DNA of 64,000 nucleotides from Saprospirales bacterium (GCA_016703765.1 JADJBL010000003.1:234621-298620), one strand, 5' to 3'; counted from the stretch's first letter, positions 1 through 8,727 are shown. Notes: a model not told the origin generated them from the sequence alone. Numbers and translations are program-made.

Positions 1-714
1 GTTTGCCCTCTGCATGAAAGGCATTTTGGCGAAGCCGTCCGTCCCGACCCCGATGGTGTACACCCGGATGCCGTATTTTCTCGCCAGCTCCGCCGCAGTC
101 AATGGCGGGATGTAGCCTGCGTTGTTATCGCCGTCGGTCAGCAGGACGATGACCTTGCTCTTGGCCTGGCTGTCCTTCAGTCGATTGACCGAACTGGCAA
201 GGCCCATACCGATGGCGGTGCCCTGTTCTTCGAAGAGGTCGGTGCGCAGGCCGGCCAGAAACTCGGTGACGACCCGGTGGTCGGTGGTGATGGGGCATTG
301 GGTGAAGGCTTCTCCGGAAAAAATAGTGACTCCGATCCGGTCGAAACGGCGTTTTTTTACAAAGGCCTCCGCCACTTCTTTGCAAGCTTCCAAGCGGTTG
401 GGTAGCAGGTCTTCGGCCAACATACTGTTCGACACGTCCATCACGAGGAAGATGTCGATCCCTTCCCCCTTGACCTCCTCTTTTTTAAATAACAACAAAG
501 GCCTGGCCATCGCGATGATCAGCGCGGTAAAAGCCAGGAGCCGAAAGAGCGGCAGGACTTCCATCAGACGGACCTTAAAAGTGGGCCGCCAGGGGCTCAG
601 GTCGGAAAATTTCAGGGTCGCTTCCTTTTTAAACCCTTTCTTCCAATACCACCACCCGGCTGCGGGTACCAGCAGGAGGAGAATGAGGAAGAAGGGGTAG
701 GCGAAAGTAGGCAT
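1..714 (-). CDS. batA: BatA-like von Willebrand A protein (partial)
   Basis: This is an inner-membrane VWA protein of the Bacteroidota Bat (aerotolerance/stress) cluster. The ATG at 712-714 begins MPTFAYPFFLILLLLVPA, a first membrane helix. A second hydrophobic segment lies near residues 52-70. The VWA domain follows, with the metal-site motif DVSNS at about residue 93 and LLTDGDNN at about residue 192. The C-terminus, normally with a final membrane helix, lies beyond the window edge. The gene sits 3 bases after the stop of the preceding gene in a MoxR, DUF58, TM-protein, BatA order, which is the usual Bat order. The family assignment is firm. The biochemical role of the Bat proteins is poorly known; a membrane complex served by the MoxR ATPase is inferred from family knowledge. 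Confidence 0.9.
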   Translation of the reverse strand, partial: MPTFAYPFFLILLLLVPAAGWWYWKKGFKKEATLKFSDLSPWRPTFKVRLMEVLPLFRLLAFTALIIAMARPLLLFKKEEVKGEGIDIFLVMDVSNSMLAEDLLPNRLEACKEVAEAFVKKRRFDRIGVTIFSGEAFTQCPITTDHRVVTEFLAGLRTDLFEEQGTAIGMGLASSVNRLKDSQAKSKVIVLLTDGDNNAGYIPPLTAAELARKYGIRVYTIGVGTDGFAKMPFMQRAN

Positions 715-717
715 GTG

Positions 718-1671
718 TTAGTGACTGGCTGCGCCCGCCGAAGCTTCAGCGGAGGCGGGGGTTGTTGAATTAATGAAATTACGGGCATGGCCCAGCAATT
801 GCTCGTGGATTTCTGCCGGCGGCTCGGCTTTGGCGAATTTTACCATGTCCGAGGTATTGAGCAGTTTGATGAGCTCTGCGCGCAGTTCTTCGGGAACCCT
901 ATGCTCCATCTGCTCGCCGATCTCGGTGGTAGTGCTTTCCAGCGCGAGTATGCCGAAACGGGCTTCGAGGTATTCGCGGAGGATGAAGGTCAGCTCGGTG
1001 TGGTAATCCACGACCAGACCTTTTTGCCAGAGTTGCGCCTCTTCCAGTTTGCGGAATTTTTCCAGGGCCAGCACGTGGGGTTGAATCTCCGCAGCCGGGG
1101 CTGGAGGGGGCGCCTGGGGCGCTTGCTTTTTCCGCCTTAGAAGCCGCCATAAAATGACCGACACGGCAATAGCTCCCAGGAGACCGATCAGATAGGGAAT
1201 GAAGTCTTCGGCCCGGAGCGGCTCGTCGATGATCGGCTTCAAGGGCATCAGGGCCGTCGTGTCGGGCGGGGTCAGGTTGACGCGCAGGGGCAGGATTTCG
1301 GTATAAAGCGTATGCACTACGCCTTGTATCTCAAAGTTCACCGGGATGGCGGGTATTTGAAAATAGCCGCTATCCCAGGCGGTGAGGAGCAGGTCTTTTT
1401 CCAGGGTGATAACCTTGTCGTTGGCCCGGGTGGTATCCCAGGGACTCGAGGAGAGGAGCTCGATGGCCTTGGCGGTGTCGATCACCTGGATGCCGGGTTC
1501 CAGAAGGAGCACCCCCGGGGCATAGTCGACCTTTAGCCGGACCGTGCGTTTTCCGCCCACGAACATACTAATGCTGTCGAGCGTGGCCTCGACCCCCACC
1601 TGGGCCCGGCCTGCCGAGGGGGCAAAGAAGATGATAAGCGTCCAGAAGAAAAGAAAAAAGGGCCTTCTCAT
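718..1671 (-). CDS. Bat-cluster membrane protein with periplasmic domain
   Basis: A 317-residue protein of the type usually found between DUF58 and BatA in Bacteroidota. Residues 1-24 form a signal peptide. A beta-rich periplasmic part follows to about residue 150, then one transmembrane helix at about 160-178 and a basic cytoplasmic start (LLRRKK). The cytoplasmic tail contains a proline/alanine linker and a helical region. The start ATG overlaps the DUF58 stop as ATGA (1668-1671), so the two are translationally coupled. The last residues (PASAEASAGAASH) are encoded by a GC-rich palindromic repeat at 731-759 that also occurs between genes elsewhere in the window, so this tail was probably added by repeat insertion. 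Function beyond Bat-cluster membership is unknown. Confidence 0.8.
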   Translation of the reverse strand: MRRPFFLFFWTLIIFFAPSAGRAQVGVEATLDSISMFVGGKRTVRLKVDYAPGVLLLEPGIQVIDTAKAIELLSSSPWDTTRANDKVITLEKDLLLTAWDSGYFQIPAIPVNFEIQGVVHTLYTEILPLRVNLTPPDTTALMPLKPIIDEPLRAEDFIPYLIGLLGAIAVSVILWRLLRRKKQAPQAPPPAPAAEIQPHVLALEKFRKLEEAQLWQKGLVVDYHTELTFILREYLEARFGILALESTTTEIGEQMEHRVPEELRAELIKLLNTSDMVKFAKAEPPAEIHEQLLGHARNFINSTTPASAEASAGAASH

Positions 1672-2540
1672 GTTTTGGATCGCTTTTTGAAAAATTGCAA
1701 CAAAGCATCCACATAGCGTTGACCGGTCCGAATACTCAGCGTATCTGCGCCGCTCCGGCGGAAAGACCCGAGGAATTGATCCTCCTTCTTTTTAAATGCC
1801 TCTGCAAAACCCTTGCGGACCTTGCGGCTGGAGGTGTCGATCCAGTGATGCCGGCCGGTTTCGGCGTCGTGTGAGCGGATGAGCCCCACGTTGGGCATTT
1901 CCTTTTCCAGCGGATCGTATAGGTGAATGCCCACCATGTCGTGCTTACGCCCCGCTACGCGGATGGCGGTTTCGTAGGATTTCGACTGGAAGTCTGAGCA
2001 AACGAAGCAGATGCTCCGTTTTTTGATCACGTTGTTGAAAAACTCCAGCGCCTTGCCGATATCGGTGCCCCGTTTGCGGGGCTGCACATCGACCAGCTCG
2101 CGGATGATGCGCAGGATATGCTGCCTGCCTTTTTTCGGGGGAAGGTAGACCTCGATCTCCTCCGAAAACAGGATGGCGCCCACCTTGTCGTTGTTTTGGG
2201 TCGCCGAAAACGCCAATATCGCGCAGATCTCCGTGATCACTTCCCGTTTGAATTGCTCGGTCGATCCGAAAAACGAGGACTGGCTGACGTCGACCAGCAG
2301 CATCACGGTCAGTTCGCGTTCTTCTTCGAATACTTTTATATGCGCCTCCCCGGTGCGGGCGGTCACGTTCCAATCGATATTGCGGATGTCGTCGCCAAAC
2401 TGGTAGGTGCGCACCTCGCTGAACGACATTCCCCGGCCTTTGAATGCGCTATGGTATTCTCCGGAAAAGAGATGCCTGGTCAAGCCTCGTGTCTTGATCT
2501 CTATCTTGCGAACCTTTTTGAGCAACTCTTTGGTTTCCAT
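1668..2540 (-). CDS. DUF58 domain protein
   Basis: A 290-residue cytoplasmic protein with the DUF58 signature. The conserved block GDDIRNIDWNVTAR lies at about residues 49-62, followed by a VWA-like strand, LLVDVSQSS, at about 81-89. DUF58 proteins accompany MoxR AAA+ ATPases and VWA proteins. The gene shares one base with the upstream MoxR stop (TGATG junction) and overlaps the next start by four bases, so MoxR, DUF58 and the membrane protein form one translationally coupled operon. Length is normal for the family and the frame is intact. The molecular function is not established; a co-factor or substrate of the MoxR ATPase is an inference from conserved neighbourhood. Confidence 0.92.
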   Translation of the reverse strand: METKELLKKVRKIEIKTRGLTRHLFSGEYHSAFKGRGMSFSEVRTYQFGDDIRNIDWNVTARTGEAHIKVFEEERELTVMLLVDVSQSSFFGSTEQFKREVITEICAILAFSATQNNDKVGAILFSEEIEVYLPPKKGRQHILRIIRELVDVQPRKRGTDIGKALEFFNNVIKKRSICFVCSDFQSKSYETAIRVAGRKHDMVGIHLYDPLEKEMPNVGLIRSHDAETGRHHWIDTSSRKVRKGFAEAFKKKEDQFLGSFRRSGADTLSIRTGQRYVDALLQFFKKRSKT

Positions 2541-3535
2541 CAGGGTACTTCCACCGTATTCAACACCTTGTCAATAATATCTTCCTGGGTAATATTCTCT
2601 GCTTCGGCTTCGTAGGTCAGGCCGAGACGGTGCCGAAGCACATCGTGGCAGATATCGCGCACATCCTCCGGAATAACGAATCCCCTGCGGTGGAGAAAAG
2701 CCTTGGCCTTGGCCGCCAGAGCCAGGTTGATGCTCGCCCGGGGGGAACCTCCGTACTGGATCAGCGGTTCGAGGTTGGGAAGTCCGTAATCCTGCGGGGC
2801 GCGGGTGGCGAAGACGATGTCGATGATGTATTTTTCGATCTTTTCGTCCATATATACTTTGCGCACCGATTGGCGGGCCTGGAGAATTTCCTTTTGTTGC
2901 ACCACCTGCTTTACTTCGCCGAAATGATCGTCGTTCAGGTTGCGGCGCACGATTTCGCGTTCTTCCTCTTTGCTCGGATACCCTATCTTTACCTTGAGCA
3001 TGAAGCGGTCGGTCTGTGCTTCGGGTAGAGGATAGGTTCCTTCCTGCTCGATGGGGTTTTGCGTAGCCAGCACGAGGAAGGGCTCCTGCAGCGGGTAGGT
3101 CGTTCCGCCGATGGTCACCTGGCGTTCCTGCATGGCTTCCAGCAGGGCGGACTGCACTTTGGCCGGCGCGCGGTTGATCTCGTCGGCGAGGATAAAGTTG
3201 GCAAAGATGGGTCCTTTCCGCACGGAAAAATCGTGGGTGCTGGGATTGTAGATCATGGTGCCGATGATGTCCGCCGGAAGGAGGTCGGGCGTAAACTGGA
3301 TGCGGCTGAACTGTGCGTTGATGGCCTGGGAAAGGGTCTTGATGGCCATGGTCTTCGCCAGTCCGGGAAGGCCTTCGAGCAGAATATGGCCCTTTGTAAG
3401 TAGGCCGATCATCAGGCGCTCGATCATGTTTTGCTGGCCCACAATGACCTGGCCGGTTTCCCTGTTCAAGTTCTCGACGAAAGCGCTGTCGAGGTAAATC
3501 TGCTGATTGAGGGCTTCGATGTCAATCGATTGCAT
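2540..3535 (-). CDS. MoxR family AAA+ ATPase
   Basis: A 331-residue MoxR-type AAA+ ATPase, the first gene of the Bat cluster. Walker A is GLPGLAKT at residues 55-62 and Walker B is ILADEINRAP at about 115-124. The arginine-rich sensor region and C-terminal lid follow. The ATG at 3533-3535 (MQSIDIEALN) is chosen because the upstream in-frame extension is unlike the family and covers the promoter region. A near-consensus -7 element (CAATTTTG, minus strand, 3575-3582) lies about 40 bases upstream. MoxR proteins are thought to act as chaperones that remodel or load VWA partner proteins, here probably the DUF58 and Bat proteins encoded downstream. Confidence 0.93.
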   Translation of the reverse strand: MQSIDIEALNQQIYLDSAFVENLNRETGQVIVGQQNMIERLMIGLLTKGHILLEGLPGLAKTMAIKTLSQAINAQFSRIQFTPDLLPADIIGTMIYNPSTHDFSVRKGPIFANFILADEINRAPAKVQSALLEAMQERQVTIGGTTYPLQEPFLVLATQNPIEQEGTYPLPEAQTDRFMLKVKIGYPSKEEEREIVRRNLNDDHFGEVKQVVQQKEILQARQSVRKVYMDEKIEKYIIDIVFATRAPQDYGLPNLEPLIQYGGSPRASINLALAAKAKAFLHRRGFVIPEDVRDICHDVLRHRLGLTYEAEAENITQEDIIDKVLNTVEVP

Positions 3536-3661
3536 ATAAGAAGGTTCTGTTGAGGAATTTTCCAATGGCGTTTGCAAAATTGCAATTTTTTTGAATAGAA
3601 TGCATTCATTTCCGCCCAATAGGGTTGCGGAGTTTAACGCGTAATTAGTAAACTTTGTGCT

Positions 3662-4339
3662 ATGAAAACAATAATTCTTTTTCTTTTCCTGCTTTCGGCA
3701 AGCGGGCTTGCAATTTCTCAGGAGGCCCAGGACCCCGCCGAAGCGATCCGGGAACTCAAGGAGGGCGTTCTGGTCGTCAGGCTGCGTACGCAGGCCAATA
3801 AAATGGCCCGACTGGAGGAACTGATGGCTAAGGAATCTCCCGGAAACATCATGCATAAGCGCCTGGCCTACGAACTGGAGGAGACCCGCAAAGACGCAGC
3901 CTATGAAAACCGGCTGCTAGTAGAGGCTTTCAGAAATAATTACCGATTCTCCGAGGTCCTGTTCCTCCCCGATTCCCTGGCGCCCATGCTAAAGGCCCAA
4001 AAGCAGGAGGGCATTTTTTTAAACGATTCCCTCCAACTGGACCCCGGCATAAGCCTCGGAGGTCGTTCCTACCTGGTCGCCGGAATGGGAAACACAGATC
4101 CCTCAGTTTCCGTCCTCGGCTCGGAAGCCCTGTTGATGTTCGACCGGAGCTACGACCGGATGCAGGCTCCTTTCCCCCAGAGTTCGGGTATGTCGGGGAT
4201 TCGTCAATGGTATAAAAGTTTTTCGCTCGATGATCGGGAACTGCAGGAATACTTTATCCACACCATCGTGTCGCGAATGGACCGGAAGCTGGCGAAGTTT
4301 TACGAGGAGGTGTCTGAATCAGAATTCACAGGATTTTAG
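3662..4339 (+). CDS. Secreted protein of unknown function
   Basis: A 225-residue protein with a clear signal peptide (MKTIILFLFLLSASGLAIS). I do not recognise the mature part. It has a charged helical region at about 25-90 (KEGVLVVRLRTQANKMARLEEL) followed by a mixed region. It is transcribed divergently from moxR with about 125 bases between the starts. The stop codon lies inside a long inverted repeat (4313-4405), so the last residues (SESEFTGF) are encoded by the left arm of that hairpin. Codon use looks like that of its neighbours. It is probably a periplasmic or lipid-envelope protein, but no function is proposed. Confidence 0.75.
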   Translation: MKTIILFLFLLSASGLAISQEAQDPAEAIRELKEGVLVVRLRTQANKMARLEELMAKESPGNIMHKRLAYELEETRKDAAYENRLLVEAFRNNYRFSEVLFLPDSLAPMLKAQKQEGIFLNDSLQLDPGISLGGRSYLVAGMGNTDPSVSVLGSEALLMFDRSYDRMQAPFPQSSGMSGIRQWYKSFSLDDRELQEYFIHTIVSRMDRKLAKFYEEVSESEFTGF

Positions 4340-4405
4340 AATTTTCAGAATTAGGACATTGCTTTAATTCTGAAAATTCGGGAATTCTGTGAATTCTGAT
4401 TCAGA
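4313..4405. repeat. Long inverted repeat / bidirectional terminator
   Basis: Near-perfect inverted arms of about 40 bases run from TCTGAATCAGAATTCACAG (4313 onward) to its complement ending at 4405, with a short loop around 4355-4365. The element lies between two convergent genes and includes the stop codon of the left gene. A bidirectional terminator role is inferred from position. No other copy is seen in the window. Confidence 0.8.
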
Positions 4406-4410
4406 CTATT

Positions 4411-4725
4411 CTATTTTAAACAACGGCGCCACCGGGGTCGAATCTTTTGGATGTAACCTCGGGGGCTCCCCGGCTTGAGTGGTTTCTGCGGCCGGTCGAG
4501 GGTATCCCGGTTGGCCTTGGCCCAGATGATGATGAGGGAATCGACTTCCGCGGAAGCATGGTCCAGGGCGCGTTTATTGCAGAGTTGCCATTGGTCGCGG
4601 CGGTATTCCCCGAGTAGTTTTTCGACCTCCTGTTTTACCAGCGGCGTGACCGTCGGCGTTTGGAAGCCTCCGAACAGGAAGAAGCCCGCGAGCAGGATGG
4701 CGGATATGGAAACCCCTTTTCTCAT
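4411..4725 (-). CDS. Small membrane-anchored or exported protein
   Basis: A 104-residue protein if started at the ATG at 4723-4725, which overlaps the preceding stop as ATGA and gives an N-terminal hydrophobic segment (SISAILLAGFFLFGGF). A longer in-frame start exists but would overlap the upstream gene by about 57 bases. The rest is helical and charged (KQEVEKLLGEYRRDQWQLCNKRALDHASAEVDSL begins this region) with a basic, proline-containing C-terminus. It appears to be a partner of the lipoprotein encoded immediately upstream, since the two share similar helical DSL-type segments and are translationally coupled. The family is not recognised. It is the last gene of the lptB operon. Confidence 0.65.
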   Translation of the reverse strand: MRKGVSISAILLAGFFLFGGFQTPTVTPLVKQEVEKLLGEYRRDQWQLCNKRALDHASAEVDSLIIIWAKANRDTLDRPQKPLKPGSPRGYIQKIRPRWRRCLK

Positions 4726-4976
4726 TGCAATTTGATTCGTTCGAGTTGCTCCGTAATTTCCTGGATGCGGTTGGTCCAAAGAGAGTCTTTGTAATGCGCG
4801 ACCAGCGAGTCGAAACGGGTGTTGCAGATACTGTCCAATTGTGGCCGCAATACTACCACTTCCGCTTTATAGAGGCTATCGGCCAGCGATTTCTCTTCCC
4901 AGCTCAGCACCAGCGGGGGTTCTTCTCCGCAGGAGAGGAGGAGGAGGAAGAGGAGGAGGATTAGGGCTCTTTTCAT
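4722..4976 (-). CDS. Small lipoprotein
   Basis: An 84-residue protein with a lipoprotein signal: MKRALILLLFLLLLSC, with the lipobox cysteine at residue 16. The ATG at 4974-4976 is preferred over a TTG three codons upstream. The mature part is short, charged and helical (WEEKSLADSLYKAEVVVLRP). It starts 9 bases after the lptB stop and its stop overlaps the next start as ATGA. The context suggests a small envelope lipoprotein transcribed with lptB. No family is recognised, and a role in lipopolysaccharide transport would be conjecture. Confidence 0.7.
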   Translation of the reverse strand: MKRALILLLFLLLLSCGEEPPLVLSWEEKSLADSLYKAEVVVLRPQLDSICNTRFDSLVAHYKDSLWTNRIQEITEQLERIKLQ

Positions 4977-4985
4977 GCCTTGCAA

Positions 4986-5729
4986 TTAACTCAAATTTAT
5001 CACCTTCTTCTTCAACTCAAAATTCCTGCCCAAATACACCTTCCGCACCATTTCATCCGCGGCGAGCTCTTCGGCGGTGCCGGCCTTGAGGATGCGGCCT
5101 TCGAACATGAGGTAGGCGCGGTCGGTGATCGAAAGGGTCTCCTGCACGTTGTGGTCGGTGATCAGGATGCCTATATTTTTGGTCTTCAACTTGGCCACGA
5201 TGGACTGGATATCCTCCACCGCGATAGGGTCGATGCCGGCAAAGGGCTCGTCGAGCAAAATGAATTTGGGACTGGTGGCCAGGGCCCTGGCAATCTCTGT
5301 GCGGCGGCGCTCGCCGCCGGAAAGGGTGTCGCCCCGGTTCTTGCGCACCCTGTCCAGGCCGAACTCATGAAGCAGGCTTTCCAGTTTCTCCGCCTGAGCG
5401 GATTTGGGGAGCCCGGTCATCTCCAATACCGCTTTGACATTGTCCTCCACGCTGAGCTTGCGGAACACCGAGGGCTCCTGCGGCAGGTAACCGATGCCGT
5501 TTTGCGCCCGCTTGTACATGGGCAGGTTGGTGATGTCGGCGTCTTCGAGAAAAACCTGTCCCTGCCCCGGCTTGATGAAGCCCACCACCATGTAAAACGT
5601 AGTGGTTTTCCCCGCTCCGTTCGGACCCAGCAGACCGACGATCTCGCCCTGATTTACTTTCAGGGAGACGTCGTTGACCACAATGCGTTTTCCGTATGCT
5701 TTAACCAGGTTTTCAGTTCGTAAAATCAT
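4986..5729 (-). CDS. lptB: LPS export ABC transporter ATP-binding protein LptB
   Basis: A 247-residue ABC ATPase that powers the LptB2FG complex, moving lipopolysaccharide from the inner membrane to the outer membrane. All motifs are present: Walker [10 protein letters not shown] (35-43), Q-loop [15 protein letters not shown] (from 83), signature LSGGERRR (136-143), Walker [13 protein letters not shown] (157-168) and the H-loop histidine in TDHN (193). The [19 protein letters not shown] Q-loop and the family length are typical of LptB rather than of amino-acid transporters. The ATG is at 5727-5729. It is the first gene of a small operon with two tiny envelope proteins. The frame is intact. 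Confidence 0.95.
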   Translation of the reverse strand: MILRTENLVKAYGKRIVVNDVSLKVNQGEIVGLLGPNGAGKTTTFYMVVGFIKPGQGQVFLEDADITNLPMYKRAQNGIGYLPQEPSVFRKLSVEDNVKAVLEMTGLPKSAQAEKLESLLHEFGLDRVRKNRGDTLSGGERRRTEIARALATSPKFILLDEPFAGIDPIAVEDIQSIVAKLKTKNIGILITDHNVQETLSITDRAYLMFEGRILKAGTAEELAADEMVRKVYLGRNFELKKKVINLS

Positions 5730-5797
5730 AATAAGAGGTCAAATCAATCAACGCGTAGAAAATTCAAAAACTTCGCACTCGCCCCGGATTTCCTGAC

Positions 5798-5958
5798 CCA
5801 CCCCCGGCCCCTCCCTTTTAAGGGAGGGGAGCGTTTTGTGTTGAAAGCCAATCACTTAACTCTGTTTTCATGCGAATCAGGCACTTAAGTGCCCCTCTTC
5901 GCCAAGCTCAATAAGCTCCCCCTCCTTTTCAAGGGAGGGGGCCGGGGGGGGTGGGTCG
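5798..5958. repeat. Intergenic inverted repeat with CCCTCC arms
   Basis: The gap between the Ig-like gene and lptB (5730-6020) holds no gene. It contains two self-complementary blocks, CCCCTCCCTTTTAAGGGAGG near 5811 and CTCCTTTTCAAGGGAGGGGG near 5922. Together with flanking GACCCACCCCC and GGGGGTGGGTC they form one large inverted repeat. Such A/C-rich nested hairpins resemble the other intergenic elements of this window. Confidence 0.7.
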
Positions 5959-6020
5959 GGGGTATGGAGAAAAACTCGTTTTAAAGTGTCAATTAGCAAA
6001 AATACAATACCCTTTCATTC

Positions 6021-7652
6021 CTACTCCCACCGTAGCACAAAATTCGCCTCCACCTCCCAATTGGCGCGAATTTGTTCGACCGGCCAGAGGAGCAAGCGTT
6101 CGGGCTGCAATTTATCGTCGTAGCGACCGGGGTCCCAGCGGCCGTTGCCGTTGGGGTCTTCGATGAGGCGCAACTGGTATAGACCGGTTGATAGACCTTC
6201 CAGCCGGGTTTCCCATTTCCGCTGCCCGGGGTCTATCTGGAAACGGCGCAGAACCTTGTCTTGTTGCAATAGTTCTATCGCGTAGGACATTTCGGTTTCC
6301 AGGCTGTCGATAGTCAGGTGCAGGCTGCCGTAGTCGTTTCGCCTCCCGATGCGGTATTCCAGGAGGAGGGAATCGTTGCCTGTGCCCTGCCAGCCCTGGA
6401 GCGCTCCGGGGAGAAAGACCAGTCGGTAGGTATGGCTTTCCTCCCATGCAAACCGCGCCTGGAGCGTGCGCCGGTCCAGGCTATCGATGTCGAGGCGCAG
6501 GTTTTTGCCCTCCAGGCGGATGGAGTCTTCCCACAATTGAATACTATCCAGATTGACGGTAGTTATGGGAAAATTCATGCGAATGGGGATCGGTCCGGCC
6601 GGGTTGTGCGTCGATCGGCTTCCTGGCTCGGCTTTTTTATCCTGAAGCAGCCTCAGCTGGTCCCAATTCCCGGGACGGGTCAGGGGGCGGATATTTAGCG
6701 TGTCGATCGGGCCACTGCTTTCCAGATACAGGGACCAGGCGCTAGAATCCGCCATTTCGTGCCACAGGAAGACGGTGTCTTTTATGGTTTCTTTGAAAAG
6801 CACCCGCTCAGGCACGCCGAGTTTCAGATCCCAAGGCTCCCGGTTGAAGACGAGTTTCACCAGTCCCGGCGTCCCGGCTTCGTGGGATTGGAGCTGAAGC
6901 GGCGCCTCTTCCCGGAAAAAACGAATGCGGATGGGCGCCCGGAGATAATCGTCCGAACGGATCGGCACATCAATAAACCCGATGCGCTCGGATACCTGGT
7001 CGAATCGGTAGTTGAGGTTGCCGTCTTCCAGGACGAAGACTCTAAAGGTGTCCGATTTCACATTTTCAATGCGAAAGCTCCCTTTGGGGTCGGTTTTGGA
7101 AAAGTAGAAAGGCAGTTCTTTCCGCACAGCCGTGTCGGCGAGGTTGTCGTAGAGCATGACCAGCACTTTGTCCACCGGCTTGCCGTCGAAAGCGTCGATC
7201 ACCGCGCCCTGCACCCAGAGCGAGTCGATGTAATCGCCCGTGGAAAAGATAAACCGGAAGGGCGAGGCATTGCCCTCCGAAAAATCCTTGATCGCATCGC
7301 CGAACTGGATCGTATAAGTAGCGTCCTCCCGCAGGACCTCCTCCTCGTCGAACTCGAATTTGACGTGCTTGTATTTCTCCAGCGTCACCTTGGGCTGTTT
7401 GGCCAAGGGAGGCGAGACCACCACCTGATTGAACACGTCCTTGAGGTCGACAAACTCGTCGAAGACCAGCAATATGGGCTGTTTCTGAAAGCGGGTCTGC
7501 ATATTGACCGTCGAGCGCGCCGTGTCGAGCTGCGGGGGGATGGTGTCCCGGGGCCCGCCCGTCAGGGCTTCGACCTGGGCGCAGCCGGTAAATAGGGAGA
7601 GCCAGATCGAAATTAGAAGGAGGAAAAATAAGAGGGTAATTATATAACGCAT
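6021..7652 (-). CDS. Ig-like (SbsA/Big_5) domain lipoprotein
   Basis: A 543-residue envelope protein. The N-terminal hydrophobic segment ends in the lipobox LFTGC (cysteine about residue 24), followed by AQVEALTGGPRDTIPPQL, a start typical of a Bacteroidota lipoprotein family with an N-terminal Big_5 Ig-like domain (about residues 35-140). A carnitine/CNA-B-like or carboxypeptidase-regulatory-like beta domain probably follows (WVQGAVIDAFDGKPV, near 152). The C-terminal region ends with a DPNGNGRWDPG turn motif. It is likely anchored in a membrane. The function is unknown, although homologues are nearly universal in Bacteroidota. It lies 21 bases downstream of xerD and is probably co-transcribed with it. 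Confidence 0.85.
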   Translation of the reverse strand: MRYIITLLFFLLLISIWLSLFTGCAQVEALTGGPRDTIPPQLDTARSTVNMQTRFQKQPILLVFDEFVDLKDVFNQVVVSPPLAKQPKVTLEKYKHVKFEFDEEEVLREDATYTIQFGDAIKDFSEGNASPFRFIFSTGDYIDSLWVQGAVIDAFDGKPVDKVLVMLYDNLADTAVRKELPFYFSKTDPKGSFRIENVKSDTFRVFVLEDGNLNYRFDQVSERIGFIDVPIRSDDYLRAPIRIRFFREEAPLQLQSHEAGTPGLVKLVFNREPWDLKLGVPERVLFKETIKDTVFLWHEMADSSAWSLYLESSGPIDTLNIRPLTRPGNWDQLRLLQDKKAEPGSRSTHNPAGPIPIRMNFPITTVNLDSIQLWEDSIRLEGKNLRLDIDSLDRRTLQARFAWEESHTYRLVFLPGALQGWQGTGNDSLLLEYRIGRRNDYGSLHLTIDSLETEMSYAIELLQQDKVLRRFQIDPGQRKWETRLEGLSTGLYQLRLIEDPNGNGRWDPGRYDDKLQPERLLLWPVEQIRANWEVEANFVLRWE

Positions 7653-7673
7653 CGTGGTCAGTTAGTCAATTAG

Positions 7674-8591
7674 TCAGTTGGTCTTTTTCCTCCCGCTTCT
7701 CGGATGAAAGCTAAGCAAAGTCTCCCTCAAAAAATCCGTATTCAGGTGGGTATAAATTTCGGTGGTGAGGATCGATTCGTGGCCCAGCATTTCCTGCACG
7801 GCCCGGAGGTCGGCCCCGCCTTCGATGAGGTGGGTGGCGAAGGAATGCCGGAACGTGTGCGGCGAAACCGTTTTTGCGATCTTCGCCGCGGCTGCGGCTT
7901 CTTTGACGATGAGAAAGACCATGACCCGGGTCAGCTTTTTTCCCCGGCGGTTGAGGAACAGGTAGTTTTCGTGGCCGGGGGCTATGGGCTGGCGGCTTCG
8001 CACATGCTGGAGGTACAGTTCGATGTATTTCACGGCTTCTCCGCCGATGGGGGTCAGCCGCTCCTTGTCTCCCTTGCCGGTGACTTTCACAAAGCCGATG
8101 TCGAGGTAGAGGTTGGACATCCGCAGGTTGACCAATTCGCTCACGCGCAGGCCGCAGGCGTAGAGGGTTTCGAGCATGGCGCGGTTGCGGTGGCCCTGCT
8201 CCCCACTGAGGTCGATGGTTTCGATCATGGCCTGTATTTCTTCATACGACAGCACATCGGGAATATCGCGGTCGAGGCGAGGCGTTTCCAGTAGTTCGGT
8301 GGGGTCGGTCTGGATGAGGTCTTCGACGAGCAGATAGCGGTAATAGGCTTTAATGCCGGAGATGAGCCGCGCCTGCGAGCGTTTGGAGAAGCCCAGTTCG
8401 TTGAGCCAGTGGAGAAAATCCGACAGGTGCTCGGGCAGCACTGCCACGGGGGCGATATCCAGGTTGCGCATCCGCAGGAAGGAGGCCAGTTTGCCGATAT
8501 CCCGCACATACGCTTCCCGGGTATGGGAAGACAGCGATCGCTCCAGGATCAAAAAACTACCGAATCCTTTTATCGTGCTTTGCCAGTCCAT
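7674..8591 (-). CDS. xerD: Tyrosine recombinase XerD
   Basis: A 305-residue site-specific tyrosine recombinase for chromosome dimer resolution. The N-terminal SAM-like core-binding domain covers about 1-90. The catalytic residues are all present: Arg149 in GLRVSEL, Lys173 in TGKGDKER, His245 and Arg248 in PHTFRHS, His271 after MLG, and Tyr280 in EIYTHLN. Length and sequence fit XerC/XerD rather than a phage or integron integrase. There is no tRNA or attachment-site context. A gap of 369 bases with three palindromes lies upstream. XerD is favoured over XerC by general similarity (PHTFRHSFATHLIEGGADLR), but the two are not fully separable by eye. Confidence 0.93.
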   Translation of the reverse strand: MDWQSTIKGFGSFLILERSLSSHTREAYVRDIGKLASFLRMRNLDIAPVAVLPEHLSDFLHWLNELGFSKRSQARLISGIKAYYRYLLVEDLIQTDPTELLETPRLDRDIPDVLSYEEIQAMIETIDLSGEQGHRNRAMLETLYACGLRVSELVNLRMSNLYLDIGFVKVTGKGDKERLTPIGGEAVKYIELYLQHVRSRQPIAPGHENYLFLNRRGKKLTRVMVFLIVKEAAAAAKIAKTVSPHTFRHSFATHLIEGGADLRAVQEMLGHESILTTEIYTHLNTDFLRETLLSFHPRSGRKKTN

Positions 8592-8616
8592 ATTTATTTT
8601 ACCCCCCTAACCGTAT

Positions 8617-8655
8617 TTGGAGTGACCGGGTGACTCAGTCACCCGGTCACTCCAA
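8617..8655. repeat. GTGACCGGGTGACT palindrome, copy 1
   Basis: A perfect 39-base palindrome centred on a single C: TTGGAGTGACCGGGTGACT followed by its complement. It lies 25 bases upstream of the xerD start. Related copies are at 8697, 8799 and 38275, with looser relatives at 32884 and 47491. Confidence 0.9.
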
Positions 8656-8696
8656 AAAACACAGGGGATTGATTATTAACAATATATGCATTTTTA

Positions 8697-8727
8697 CCTC
8701 ACCGGGTGACTTAGTCACCCGGTGAGG
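8697..8727. repeat. GTGACCGGGTGACT palindrome, copy 2
   Basis: A perfect 31-base palindrome (CCTCACCGGGTGACT, one central T, then the complement). Its outer bases differ from copy 1, but compensating changes keep the pairing. This argues that structure rather than sequence is conserved. Confidence 0.9.

Noticed and set aside
2540..3856. Longer MoxR start at 3856
   Set aside because: The extra 107 codons lie antisense to the neighbouring secreted-protein gene and the promoter region, and are unlike the family; ATG 3535 fits MoxR.
4980..5723. Open frame of 247 codons antisense to lptB
   Set aside because: It lies entirely over a complete LptB with all ABC motifs.
7674..8591. Tyrosine recombinase as a phage or island integrase
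   Set aside because: Length and motifs fit housekeeping XerD, and no attachment sites, tRNA or phage genes are nearby.
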